Shown here: positions 1 to 8,110 of the stretch, in pieces
How the letters are laid out: each line of letters starts with the position of its first letter
How positions within the stretch are numbered: position 1 is the first letter of the stretch
Origin: CALGFH01 sp036003705
GTDB taxonomy: Bacteria > Actinomycetota > CALGFH01
NCBI GenBank assembly: GCA_036003705.1
Contig: DASYSE010000079.1
Coordinates: 11,937 to 75,936, forward strand
Direction of reading: 5' to 3'
Length of the DNA: 64,000 nucleotides
Translations under genes and position numbers: made by a program
The notes under the pieces: generated by a model
Told to the model about the DNA's origin: nothing
The model's input: only the letters and a program-made list of their open reading frames with translations
Database searches by the model: none

Positions 1-1
1 C

Positions 2-1447
2 GACCTGATCGTCGGCAGCCTGGCCTCCCGGTTCTCCGGCACCTATCCGAACATCGCCGGCCTGGTGCTGACCGGCGGGCTGGTGCCCGAGCCGTCGGTG
101 CTCAAGCTGATCGACGGGCTCGGCGGGTCGGAGGTGCCGGTCCTGGCCGTCGCCGCCGACACCTACCGGACGGCCGCGACCGTCTCCGGGGTGCGCGGGG
201 TGCTCACTCCCGACAGCGAGCGCAAGATCGCCGCCGCCCTTGGGGTGTTCGGGGAGCATGTGGACCGGCAGGCCCTGCTCGGGCGGATCGAGGTCACCCG
301 CACCGAGCGGGTGACGCCGCTGATGTTCGAGCAGCGCCTGATCGAGCGGGCCCGGGCCGAACGCCGGCACATCGTGCTCCCGGAAGGCGGCGACGACCGG
401 GTCCTGCAGGCCGCCGAGCAGGTGCTGCTGCGGGGGATGGCCGACCTCACCGTGCTCGGCGACCAGAACGCGATCAGGAACCGGGCCGCCTCCCTCGGCC
501 TGGAGCTGGCCGGTCTCCAGATAGAGGACCCGCAGCGGTCGGAGTGGGCCAAGGACTTCGCCGAGACCTACTACCAGCTGCGCCAGCACAAGGGGGTGGC
601 GCACCAGCTGGCCGAGGACCTGATGGCCGACGTCTCCTACTTCGGCACCATGATGGTCCACAAGGGGCTGGCCGACGGGATGGTCTCGGGCGCCGCCCAC
701 ACCACCGCCCACACCATCCGGCCGGCGTTCGAGTTCATCCGGACCGTCCCCGGCACCTCGATCGTGTCCAGCGTGTTCCTCATGCTGCTGGCCGACCGGG
801 TGCTGGTCTACGGCGACTGCGCGGTGGTGCCCAACCCCAACGCCGAGCAGCTGGCCGACATCGCGGTGGCCTCGGCGGGCACGGCGGCGCAGTTCGGGAT
901 CGAGCCACGGGTGGCGATGCTGTCCTACTCGACCGGGGAGTCGGGGTCGGGCAGCGACGTCGAGAAGGTCCGCCAGGCGACCGTGATCGCCAGGGAGCGC
1001 CGGCCCGACCTCCTGATCGAGGGCCCGATCCAGTACGACGCGGCCATCGACCCGGAGACCGCCCGCTCCAAGCTGCCCGACAGCAAGGTCGCCGGCCGGG
1101 CCACGGTCTTCATCTTTCCCGACCTGAACACCGGCAACAACACCTACAAGGCGGTGCAGCGGTCGGCCGACGCGGTCGCGGTGGGGCCGGTGCTGCAGGG
1201 GCTGCGCAAGCCGGTCAACGACCTGTCGCGGGGGGCGACCGTCGCCGACATCGTCAACACCGTCGCCATCACCGCCATCCAGGCCCAAGGGACGGACGGG
1301 TCGCACCCCCGGGGCCCGGCCGGGGGGGTCCGGGGGACGCCGGAGGGGTCCCCCGGTTGGTCGGGCAGCTCGTCCGAAGCGGTGCCCCGGTTGGAAGGGC
1401 CGGGGTTGCGAGGGGGTGCTCCGGTGGATCGGGCCGCGGATGCCTAG
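2..1447 (+). CDS. pta: Phosphate acetyltransferase, 5' end outside window
   Basis: Converts acetyl-CoA and phosphate to acetyl phosphate; cytoplasmic. The frame is open from base 2, so this is the C-terminal 481 residues of a long three-domain Pta: the end of the N-terminal P-loop-like domain (LVLTGGLVPEP), a DRTGG-type middle domain (about residues 25-100 of the fragment), then the catalytic PTA/PTB domain from IVLPEGGDDRVLQAAEQ through SYFGTMMVHKGLADGMVSGA and FPDLNTGNNTYKAVQR to VNTVAITAIQA. The usual family end is at about base 1290. Some 51 further Gly/Pro/Ser-rich residues follow, possibly from a lost stop codon. The stop overlaps the ackA start by 8 bp, so the two form one operon. Confidence 0.95.
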   Translation, partial: DLIVGSLASRFSGTYPNIAGLVLTGGLVPEPSVLKLIDGLGGSEVPVLAVAADTYRTAATVSGVRGVLTPDSERKIAAALGVFGEHVDRQALLGRIEVTRTERVTPLMFEQRLIERARAERRHIVLPEGGDDRVLQAAEQVLLRGMADLTVLGDQNAIRNRAASLGLELAGLQIEDPQRSEWAKDFAETYYQLRQHKGVAHQLAEDLMADVSYFGTMMVHKGLADGMVSGAAHTTAHTIRPAFEFIRTVPGTSIVSSVFLMLLADRVLVYGDCAVVPNPNAEQLADIAVASAGTAAQFGIEPRVAMLSYSTGESGSGSDVEKVRQATVIARERRPDLLIEGPIQYDAAIDPETARSKLPDSKVAGRATVFIFPDLNTGNNTYKAVQRSADAVAVGPVLQGLRKPVNDLSRGATVADIVNTVAITAIQAQGTDGSHPRGPAGGVRGTPEGSPGWSGSSSEAVPRLEGPGLRGGAPVDRAADA

Positions 1448-2633
1448 GGTCCTGGTGGTCAACACCGGTTCCTCGTCGATCAAATACCAGCTGTTCGAGA
1501 TGGACGGGCAGGTGGTGCTCGCCTCGGGGCTGCTGGAACGGATCGGGGAGGCCGGCTCGAACCTCACCCACAAGACAGATGACGCCGAACCGCTGGTGGT
1601 GGAGGACCGGGTGGCCGACCACTCGGAAGGGTTCGACCGCGTCTTCCAGGCCTTCGAGGCCTCTGGCCGGCCGATCGGCGAGCTGGCGGGCATCGGCCAC
1701 CGGGTGGTCCACGGCGGCGACCGCCTCACCGCCCCGACCCTGGTCGACGACGAGGCCGTCAAGGCCATCGCCGAGCAGGTCCCGCTGGCCCCGCTGCACA
1801 ACCCCAGCAACCTGCTCGGCATCCGCATCGCCATGTCGTCGTTCCCGGAGACCCCGCAGGTGGCCGTGTTCGATACCGCGTTCCACCAGACCATGCCGCC
1901 GCGCGCCTACCGCTACGCCCTGCCCGCCGAGCTGGGCGACCGGCTCCGCATCCGCCGCTACGGCTTCCACGGCACCTCCCACGCCTACGTGTCCCGCAAG
2001 GCGGCCGAGCACCTGGGCCGGCCGGCGGGCGAGCTGAACCTGGTCACGCTGCACCTCGGCAACGGGGCCAGCGCCGCCGCGGTCGCCGGCGGCCGCTGCA
2101 TCGACACCTCGATGGGCCTGACCCCGCTGGAGGGCCTGGTCATGGGCACCCGCAGCGGCGACCTGGACCCGGCGATCGTGTTCTACCTGCACCGCGAGGC
2201 CGGGCTGTCGGTCGACGACCTCGACGACCTGCTCAACAAGCGCAGCGGCATGCTCGGCCTGGCCGGCGCCAACGACATGCGCGAGGTCGAGCGGCGAGCC
2301 GCCGCCGGCGACCAGGCGGCCGCCGAGGCGCTCGACGTCTACTGCTACCGCATCCGCAAGTACGTCGGCGCCTACGCCGCCGCCCTCGGGCGGCTGGACG
2401 CGCTGGTGTTCACCGCCGGCATCGGGGAGAACAGCGACGGCGTCCGGGCCGGCGTCTGCCAGGGCCTCGAGGGGCTCGGGATCAGCCTGAACCCAAAGCG
2501 CAACCGGGCCCGGTCGGGCAAGTCCCGGACCGTCTCGGCCGACGGCAGCGCCGTGGCCGTGCTGGTCGTGCCCACCAACGAGGAGCTGGAGATCGCCGAG
2601 CAGACCCTGGCCGTCGTCGCCGGGACCCGGTAG
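1440..2633 (+). CDS. ackA: Acetate kinase
   Basis: Acetate/propionate kinase, 397 aa, the normal length; makes ATP and acetate from acetyl phosphate. Family signatures are complete: N-terminal VVNTGSSSIKYQLF, GIGHRVVHGGD, FDTAFHQTMP, YGFHGTSHAYVS, HLGNGASAAA and MGTRSGDLDPAIV, with ENSDGVR near the C-terminus. I chose the ATG at 1440 because the conserved beta-strand follows directly; an in-frame start at 1416 would add eight non-conserved residues inside pta. The 8-bp overlap with pta implies translational coupling. The last 25 bases are already the first unit of a triplicated repeat running into the intergenic region. Confidence 0.96.
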   Translation: MPRVLVVNTGSSSIKYQLFEMDGQVVLASGLLERIGEAGSNLTHKTDDAEPLVVEDRVADHSEGFDRVFQAFEASGRPIGELAGIGHRVVHGGDRLTAPTLVDDEAVKAIAEQVPLAPLHNPSNLLGIRIAMSSFPETPQVAVFDTAFHQTMPPRAYRYALPAELGDRLRIRRYGFHGTSHAYVSRKAAEHLGRPAGELNLVTLHLGNGASAAAVAGGRCIDTSMGLTPLEGLVMGTRSGDLDPAIVFYLHREAGLSVDDLDDLLNKRSGMLGLAGANDMREVERRAAAGDQAAAEALDVYCYRIRKYVGAYAAALGRLDALVFTAGIGENSDGVRAGVCQGLEGLGISLNPKRNRARSGKSRTVSADGSAVAVLVVPTNEELEIAEQTLAVVAGTR

Positions 2634-2823
2634 TGGGATCGGGTCCGGAGGCGATCCCTGGGGCAGAGCCCCCGCCGTGGTGGCCGTCGTCGGGACCCGG
2701 TAATGGGACCGGGTCCGGGGGCGATCCCTGGGGCAGAGCCCCCCGCGGTGGTGGCCGTCGCCGGGAGCCGGTAGTGGGACCGGGTCCGGGGGGGCCTGCG
2801 GGCGGCAGAGTCCCCGCGGCTGT
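2609..2823 (+). repeat. Three imperfect 71-73 bp tandem repeats with hairpin core
   Basis: Units start at 2609, 2682 and 2753, each opening with GGCCGTCG...CGGGA.CCGGTA and carrying GGCGATCCCTGGGGCAGAGC in the first two. The core GGGGCAGAGCCCC can form a 5-bp hairpin with an AGA loop. The first unit covers the last 25 bases of ackA including its stop, so the array was probably generated by duplication of the gene's 3' end. The third unit is more diverged and its hairpin is degraded (GGCGGCAGAGTCCCC). Possible transcript-end structure; role unknown. Confidence 0.8.
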
Positions 2824-2886
2824 GGCCTGCTTCGCCGTCTCGGTGTTCGGCCGCCACCGGTGAGCGGTGGCCCTGGGCTGCCTGGC

Positions 2887-4104
2887 ATGGGAACCCGGCG
2901 GGTCGGGATCGTGGGCGGCGGCATCGTCGGGGTCGCCCTCGCCCACCGTATCGCCGGCCTGGGGCTGGACGTTGCCGTGACCGTGCTGGAGAAGGAGCAG
3001 GCGCTGGCCCTGCACCAGACCGGCCGCAACAGCGGGGTCGTGCACGCCGGCCTCTACTACGCGCCCGGGTCGCTCAAGGCGCGGCTGTGCCGCCGGGGGG
3101 TGCAGCTGCTGCGCGACTTCTGCGCCGGCCACGGCCTGGCCTACGACGAGTGCGGCAAGGTGGTTGTGGCGCTCGACGACGGCGAGCTGGGCCGGCTGGG
3201 CGCGATCCACCGGCTGGCGCTGGCCAACGGGGTGCCGGGGGTGCGGATGGTCGGCCGCCAGCAGCTGCGGGAGCTGGAACCGCACGTCCAGGGGGTTGCC
3301 GCCCTGCACTCGCCACACACCGCGGTGGTCGACTTCCGCACCGTCACCCGGCGGCTGGCCGCCGACGCCGCCGGGCGCGGCGCCGACATCCGCACCGGCG
3401 CCCCGGTCCGGCGCATCACCCAGGAAACCGGCGGGGTCGCGGTGGAGGCCGACGGCGACCGGTGGAGGTTCGACGAGCTGGTCATCTGCGGCGGCCTGCA
3501 CACCGACCGGCTGGCCCGCCTGGCCGGCCACGATGACGACCCGCGGGTGGTGCCGTTCCGCGGCGAGTACTACCAGCTGCGGCCCGACCGGCGCGGCCTG
3601 GTCCGCGGGCTCGTCTACCCGGTGCCCGACCCGCGCTACCCGTTCCTCGGCGTCCACCTGACCCGGCGGGTCGACGGCGGCGTGCTGGTCGGCCCCAACG
3701 CGGTGCTCGCCCTGGCCAGGGAGGGCTACCGCTGGACCGACCTGCGCCTTGGCGACGTGGGGGAGACGCTGGCCTGGCCGGGGTTCCGGCGGATGGCCGC
3801 CCGCCACTGGCGCACCGGGGTCCGCGAGCTGGTCGGGTCGCTCAGCCGGCGGGCGTTCTGCGACGCCGCCCGTCGCTACGTGCCCGAGCTGCGTCCCGCC
3901 GACCTGCTCCCGGCCGGCAGCGGGGTCAGGGCCCAGGCGGTCGCCCGCGACGGCACCCTGATCGACGACTTCCGGGTCAGCCGCCAGGGTCGGGTGGTGG
4001 CCATCCGCAACGCCCCCTCGCCGGCGGCCACCTCCTCCATGGCCATCGCCGAGCACATCGCGAGCCTGCTGTTCGAGGGCGACGGCGGCGCGGCCACGCG
4101 GTGA
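2887..4104 (+). CDS. lhgO: L-2-hydroxyglutarate oxidase (FAD-dependent, DAO family)
   Basis: FAD-dependent oxidase/dehydrogenase of the LhgO group, which oxidises L-2-hydroxyglutarate to 2-oxoglutarate and passes electrons to the membrane quinone pool. Seen: N-terminal Rossmann motif VGIVGGGIVGVALAHRI, then TGRNSGVVHAGLYYAPGS, the signature of this subfamily, a central RGEYYQLRP strand and YPVPDPRYPFLGVHLTRR, and a C-terminal RNAPSPAATSSMAIAEHI that closes the FAD site. About 405 aa, typical. An in-frame GTG at 2860 would add nine residues; neither start has a clear Shine-Dalgarno. It follows the repeat array and probably has its own promoter. Confidence 0.88.
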   Translation: MGTRRVGIVGGGIVGVALAHRIAGLGLDVAVTVLEKEQALALHQTGRNSGVVHAGLYYAPGSLKARLCRRGVQLLRDFCAGHGLAYDECGKVVVALDDGELGRLGAIHRLALANGVPGVRMVGRQQLRELEPHVQGVAALHSPHTAVVDFRTVTRRLAADAAGRGADIRTGAPVRRITQETGGVAVEADGDRWRFDELVICGGLHTDRLARLAGHDDDPRVVPFRGEYYQLRPDRRGLVRGLVYPVPDPRYPFLGVHLTRRVDGGVLVGPNAVLALAREGYRWTDLRLGDVGETLAWPGFRRMAARHWRTGVRELVGSLSRRAFCDAARRYVPELRPADLLPAGSGVRAQAVARDGTLIDDFRVSRQGRVVAIRNAPSPAATSSMAIAEHIASLLFEGDGGAATR

Positions 4105-4288
4105 GCTGGGCGGCCGCCTCGTCCCGGTCCGGTTCACCACCTACGGGCAGCTGTACCGCGGAAGCGGCATCGGCATCATCGGCGGCGACCACGCCCCGGC
4201 CTGGACGGACTTCTCCGACCGGCTCGTCCTGCGCCGACCGGCACGCCAACCGCAGCCGCCGGCGCCCGCCCGCGGCGGGGCCGGCCGC
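4105..4288. other. Intergenic stretch with coding-like sequence, no gene called
   Basis: Between lhgO and the convergent polymerase gene. In the frame of base 4103 (+), the stretch to about 4233 reads like protein (LVPVRFTTYGQLYRGSGIG, then IIGGDHAPAWTDF) but has no own start and no stop before the antisense of the polymerase gene. I do not recognise the family. It could be the remnant of a lost gene or chance. Confidence 0.3.
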
Positions 4289-5614
4289 TCACGCGCCCCA
4301 GGGGTCATAGTCGACCTCGAGGGCCTCCTGGGGTGGGCGCCGGTCCTCGGGCACGTTGCGCAGGTTCAGCCGGATCCGGTACCAGGTGGTGCTGCGGCCG
4401 CGCATGGAGTCGACCAGCACGTCGGCCGGGGCGAGCCGCGGCCAGATGTCGAGGTGGCGGGCCTTCCAGCGCTCCAGCCCCTCCCGGGCCTCGGCCTCGG
4501 TGGCCGCCCTGGCGATCTCGATCAGCGGCATGGTGGTGCGCCGGCGGCCGGTCGGCCCGGCCGACTTGCCGGGTGCGGGCGGCGGGACGATCCCCTGGCG
4601 GGTGGCCGGCTCCGGCTGCCGCCGCTTGGACGGCTGGGCGCGGGCCGGCTCGCCGGACTGCTTGACGAAATGGGGCGGCCAGGGCGCGTCGGCGAACCCG
4701 GCCGTCTCGTGCTGGGAGGCCAGCTCCAGCAGCGGCTCCAGCGACCCGGCCTCCCCATCGATGCCGTCGGCGGCGTCGCCGGCGGCATCGAACCGCTCGG
4801 GCACGGTGTCGAGGGTGAACGCCTCCGGCCGGCAGCCGGCCACCTGGTCCCATGGCAGCGGCATGGACACGCGGGCGTCGGCGGTCGGGCGGACCGAGTA
4901 GGCCGAGGCGACCGTCCGGTCCTTGGCGTTCTGGTTGTAGTCGAGGAACACCCCGTGCCGCTCCTCTTTCCACCACTTGCTGGTCGCGATGTCGGGCGCG
5001 CGCCGCTCGACCTCGCGCGCCAGGGCGACCGCGGCCCGGCGGACCTCGGGGAACGTCCAGCGGCGCTGGATCCGGCAGTAGACGTGGAATCCGCGGGAGC
5101 CGGAGGTCTTCGGCCAGCCGACCAGGCCGAAGTCCTCCAGCACCTCCCTGGTCACCAGCGCGACCTGCACGATGTCCGTCCACGGCACCCCTGGCACCGG
5201 GTCGAGGTCGACCCGCAGCTCGTCGGGGTGGTCGAGGTCGTCGGCCCGGACCGGGTGCGGGTTGAGGTCGATGCAGCCCAGGTTGACCACCCAGGCCAGC
5301 TGGGCGGCGTCCCGGACGACGATCTCGTGGGCGCTGCGCCCCGAAGGGAACTTCAGCTCGACCGTCTCCATCCACTCCGGCCGCGACTCCGGAGCGCGCT
5401 TCTGGAAGAAGAACTCGCCCTCGGCGCCGTTGACGAACCGCTTGAGGGCCATCGGCCGTTGCGAGACCCCCCGCAGCGCCCCCTCGGCCACGGCCAGGTA
5501 GTAGCGGACAAGGTCGAGCTTGGTGTGCCCGGTTCGGGGGAAATACACCTTGTCCGGGTTGCTGACGGTCACCTCTCGACCAGCGACATCCAGGACCAGC
5601 TTGCGCGAAGCCAT
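4289..5614 (-). CDS. Stand-alone LigD-type polymerase/primase domain protein
   Basis: Archaeo-eukaryotic primase-superfamily polymerase as in the Pol domain of LigD, which fills in breaks during non-homologous end joining. Seen: KVYFPRTGHTKLDLVRYY, PMALKRFVNG, FFFQKRAPE, the metal-binding D-x-D in LRVDLDPVPG (about residue 135), the TSGSRGFHVYCRI nucleotide-binding strand, and DYNQNAKDRTVASAYSVRP. About 300 residues form the polymerase. After a Pro/Arg-rich linker, a basic tail of about 85 residues (LPLIE-like start, WKARHLDIWPRLAPADVLVD) remains unassigned. No ligase, nuclease or Ku gene lies nearby. GTG/ATG choice is clear: ATG at 5614 precedes the conserved domain directly. Confidence 0.9.
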   Translation of the reverse strand: MASRKLVLDVAGREVTVSNPDKVYFPRTGHTKLDLVRYYLAVAEGALRGVSQRPMALKRFVNGAEGEFFFQKRAPESRPEWMETVELKFPSGRSAHEIVVRDAAQLAWVVNLGCIDLNPHPVRADDLDHPDELRVDLDPVPGVPWTDIVQVALVTREVLEDFGLVGWPKTSGSRGFHVYCRIQRRWTFPEVRRAAVALAREVERRAPDIATSKWWKEERHGVFLDYNQNAKDRTVASAYSVRPTADARVSMPLPWDQVAGCRPEAFTLDTVPERFDAAGDAADGIDGEAGSLEPLLELASQHETAGFADAPWPPHFVKQSGEPARAQPSKRRQPEPATRQGIVPPPAPGKSAGPTGRRRTTMPLIEIARAATEAEAREGLERWKARHLDIWPRLAPADVLVDSMRGRSTTWYRIRLNLRNVPEDRRPPQEALEVDYDPWGA

Positions 5615-5714
5615 GGGTCAACGATACACAACGGCCCAGCTGGCAGGCCGGAGCCGTGCCGCCCGGCCTGTCCGATCCAGGGCCCGAACGACTCGACCTG
5701 CCGGCTGGGCCGTG

Positions 5715-6239
5715 TCAGCCGTCCAGGGGCTCGACCCGGAAGCGGTCGCCGTCGGCCACCACCAGCACCCCGGCGCCCTTGGCCAGCGGCGCGACCGGCT
5801 CGCCGGTGAGCCCGAGCACGGCCGCCTCGTTGGTCGGGCTGTGCCCGACGACCAGCGCCCGCTCCCCGTCCCCGAGCCGCTCCAGCACCCGCCCGAGCGC
5901 GGCCCCGAGCGTGACCGACTCCTCGGCGACGAGGTCCGGGTCCGCCCCCCGCAGCGCCTCCAGCTCGCCGCTGCCCGCCCGCTGGAAGGCGGCCCGCCAG
6001 CGGTCCTCCTGCTCCGACCGGAGCCCCGCCTCCACGACCACCCCACCCGGCACCGGCTGCCCGAGCGCGGCCAGCAGGCAGCCCACCGTCTGGGTCGCCC
6101 GCTGGGCCCCGGTCGACACCCCGACCCGGTACCCCCCGGCCAGCCCGGCACCGATCCGCAGCGCCGCCGCGACCCCTTCCTCGGTCAGCACGTCGCCGTC
6201 GTTGTCGGTGTGCCGCCGCAGCTCCACGAACCGTGCCAT
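5715..6239 (-). CDS. Histidine phosphatase superfamily protein
   Basis: Phosphoglycerate-mutase-like/SixA-like phosphatase of 174 aa, probably cytosolic. The N-terminal catalytic motif is FVELRRHTDNDGD, an RRH-T version of the usual R-H-G loop. It is followed by LTEEGVAAALRIG, the conserved VGVSTGAQRATQT segment and GERALVVGHSPTNEAAV, which carries the second active-site histidine. Substrate cannot be predicted. It lies downstream of a frameshifted acetyltransferase and an LLM monooxygenase on the same strand, probably in one transcript (15-bp gap to the GNAT stop). Confidence 0.85.
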   Translation of the reverse strand: MARFVELRRHTDNDGDVLTEEGVAAALRIGAGLAGGYRVGVSTGAQRATQTVGCLLAALGQPVPGGVVVEAGLRSEQEDRWRAAFQRAGSGELEALRGADPDLVAEESVTLGAALGRVLERLGDGERALVVGHSPTNEAAVLGLTGEPVAPLAKGAGVLVVADGDRFRVEPLDG

Positions 6240-6254
6240 CGTCCCTCCACTCGG

Positions 6255-6652
6255 CTACAGCGCGATCAGCCCCGCATTGGTCGGGACGAACCCGCAGGTA
6301 TCGAAGTAGAACGCCCGCAGATGATCCTCGAAGTCCACGTGCAGCCACTCGCACCCGGCCGAGCGGGCCTCGCGGACGGCAACGGCCACCAGCTGGGTCC
6401 CGACGCCGCGCCGCCGCGCCGCCGACGTGACCATGGTGTCGAGCACGAAGGCGTGGACGGCACCATCCCAGGCCACGTTGACGAACCCGACGAGCGCATC
6501 CCCGTCGCGGGCGCACACCCACCCGAGACTGTGCCGCTCGACCTGGCCCTCCAGTCGTCGTCCTCGAGCACCGGATGGTCGAAGCACTCCGCGTGCAGGG
6601 CGTTGACGGCCGCGTTGTCGAACCCACCGCGCCACTGGTAGGCGATGGTCAT
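6255..6652 (-). pseudogene. GNAT-family N-acetyltransferase, frameshifted
   Basis: The product is split between two frames. From ATG 6652 the N-terminus reads MTIAYQWRGGFDNAAVNALH...HPVLEDDDW. After about base 6550 the family continues in another frame with SLGWVCARDGDALVGFVNVA, then RRRGVGTQLVAVAVREARS (acetyl-CoA binding loop) and FYFDTCGFVPTNAGLI. A single-base indel in the run encoding DDWRAQVER would restore about 132 aa. The ATG overlaps the stop of the upstream monooxygenase as ATGA, so it was co-translated with it. Either a genuine recent frameshift or a consensus error. Confidence 0.75.
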
Positions 6653-7638
6653 GGCGACATCTCCGGAGGTGAACCAACCGCGGCCGGGGCCAGACCGCGG
6701 ACGATCTCGCGGACGTCCCCGCCGACCGGCAGCAGGGCCAGGATCGGGGTGGTCACGCCGGCGTCGACATAGCGCTGGACCTGCTCGCGGCAGCGTTGCG
6801 GGGGGCCGTGCACGACCAGCTCGTCGACCACCTCGTCGGGGATGGCGGCAAGGGCCGCCCTGCGGTCCCCGGACGCCCACGCCCGCCACATCGGCGCCAG
6901 GCGCTCGCCCCGGCCGAGCCACTCGTGGAACGCACGGTAGACCGGGACGGTGAGGTAGGCGGCGATCGCCCGGCGGGCCTGCCCGCGGGCCTCCTCGGCG
7001 TCGGCGGTGGCGGCGACGAAGATGCGGGCCGCGATCTCCCGGCCCGGGCCGGCCTGGTGGACGTAGGGGGTCACGGCGCCGACGTCACCGGGGGCGAGCC
7101 AGATGAGGATCGCGCCGTCGCTCTCCTGCCCGGCCAGCCGCAGCATCCCCGGGCGCAGGGCGGCGATCAGCAGCCGTGGCGGCCGCTCGGGCACCAGACC
7201 GAGCCGGAACCCGTCGACGGCGAAGGTCTCGTAGCGCTCGGTCACCTTGGCCCCGGTCAGCGCGGCCCGCAGGAACCGGGCCGTGTCCCGCACCCGCTCC
7301 AGGGGCCGGTCGAAGGCGCCGCCGTTCCAGCGCTCCACGATCACGTCGGAGGATGCGCCGATCCCGATCGCGACCCGGCCGGGGGCGGCCGCGGCCAGGG
7401 TGGCCGTGCACTGGGCCAGGGTGGCCGGGCCGCGGGTGTAGACGGGCACGATCGCGGTGCCGAGCCGCAGCGTCGGCGCCCAGGCGCTGGCCAGGGCCAG
7501 CGGGGTGAACGCATCGGCGCCGCTCGACTCCGACGACCACACGTCGGTGTAGCCGAGGCCGGCCAGCTCGGCCACCAGGTCGCGCTGCCCGACCAGGGGG
7601 ACCGCGTCGAACGGGATGGTGATGCCGTAGCGTTGCAT
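6649..7638 (-). CDS. LLM-class flavin/F420-dependent oxidoreductase
   Basis: Luciferase-like TIM-barrel monooxygenase/dehydrogenase, 329 aa, of the type that in actinobacteria commonly uses F420. Seen: YGITIPFDAVPLVG start, LAGLGYTDVWSSESSGADAF, LRLGTAIVPVYTRGPATLAQ, the GRVAIGIGASSDVIVERWNG loop, and DGAILIWLAPGDV. The ATG at 7638 is close to the start of the divergent SDR remnant (4-bp gap). It is the first gene of a three-gene minus-strand run with the GNAT (ATGA overlap) and histidine phosphatase. Substrate unknown. Confidence 0.87.
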   Translation of the reverse strand: MQRYGITIPFDAVPLVGQRDLVAELAGLGYTDVWSSESSGADAFTPLALASAWAPTLRLGTAIVPVYTRGPATLAQCTATLAAAAPGRVAIGIGASSDVIVERWNGGAFDRPLERVRDTARFLRAALTGAKVTERYETFAVDGFRLGLVPERPPRLLIAALRPGMLRLAGQESDGAILIWLAPGDVGAVTPYVHQAGPGREIAARIFVAATADAEEARGQARRAIAAYLTVPVYRAFHEWLGRGERLAPMWRAWASGDRRAALAAIPDEVVDELVVHGPPQRCREQVQRYVDAGVTTPILALLPVGGDVREIVRGLAPAAVGSPPEMSP

Positions 7639-7641
7639 GCC

Positions 7642-7790
7642 ATGAACCTACAGGGAGCGGTCACGATCGTCACCAGCGCCATCGGGAGGGCGCTGGTGGA
7701 GCGGCTCGCCGACGAGGGCGCGCGGCCGTGGTCGTGGCCGACCTCGACCGGCGGGGCGTGGAGCGGGTGGCCACCGGGCCGCTCGGGACC
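7642..7790 (+). pseudogene. Short-chain dehydrogenase remnant (N-terminal fragment)
   Basis: ATG 7642 begins MNLQGAVTIVT then SAIGRALVERLADEGAR. This is the first strand and helix of an SDR Rossmann fold from which the central glycines of TGxxxGIG are missing. A one-base shift then restores VVVADLDRRGVERVATGPLG, the second strand with the cofactor-selecting Asp. The rest of the roughly 250-residue protein is absent and the sequence runs into a strong hairpin. Dead gene fragment, divergent from the LLM gene. Confidence 0.7.
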
Positions 7791-7798
7791 GCGAGCTG

Positions 7799-7828
7799 GA
7801 GCGCCCGGCCGGTGATGGCCGGGCGCTC
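7799..7828. terminator. Perfect 12-bp hairpin, probable transcription terminator
   Basis: GAGCGCCCGGCC, loop GGTGAT, GGCCGGGCGCTC: a perfect 12-bp stem with a 6-nt loop. It lies 18 bp beyond the stop of the minus-strand membrane-protein gene, and just after the SDR fragment on the plus strand. No T-tract follows on either side, as is common in GC-rich actinobacteria. Confidence 0.65.
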
Positions 7829-7846
7829 CGTGTCAGGTGGACGGCG

Positions 7847-8110
7847 CTACACGTCCAGGCTGGCGTCGCTCGGGTCGCTGGAACGGTCCCGCCCCGACTT
7901 GTCGGGGCAGTCACGCCCACCCTCCCCAGGCGTCTGCTGGACCTGCTCGACGGCGGGGGTGCCGCCGTTCGAGTCAGGCGACCGGCCGGAGCTGCTGAAC
8001 GCACTGGTGGCGAACAGCACCACCGCCAGCCCGGCGAGCACGGCGGCAACCAGGATGGCACGCCAAGGCTTCCATCCTCTCCGCGCCGTCGTGACCGGCT
8101 CTTCAGGCAA
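7847..8110 (-). CDS. Small single-pass membrane protein, unknown function
   Basis: 87 aa. A short basic cytoplasmic N-terminus (TARRGWKPWR) precedes one clear membrane helix at about residues 18-38 (AILVAAVLAGLAVVLFATSA). A hydrophilic, Ser/Asp/Gly-rich outside tail carries one cysteine (GRDCPDKSGRDRSSD). The start is TTG at 8110, supported by a strong AAGGAGG 5 nt upstream. No recognisable domain. The hairpin at 7799-7828 probably ends its transcript. Confidence 0.7.
   Translation of the reverse strand: MPEEPVTTARRGWKPWRAILVAAVLAGLAVVLFATSAFSSSGRSPDSNGGTPAVEQVQQTPGEGGRDCPDKSGRDRSSDPSDASLDV

Noticed and set aside
2633..2863. 76-codon open frame (+) that exactly links the ackA stop to a GTG before lhgO
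   Set aside because: It is simply the translation of the triplicated repeat, Gly/Pro/Arg-rich, with no protein-like features.
4101..4310. 69-codon frame starting at the lhgO stop
   Set aside because: Ser/Arg/Pro-rich with no ribosome site and no similarity; overlaps the end of the polymerase gene.
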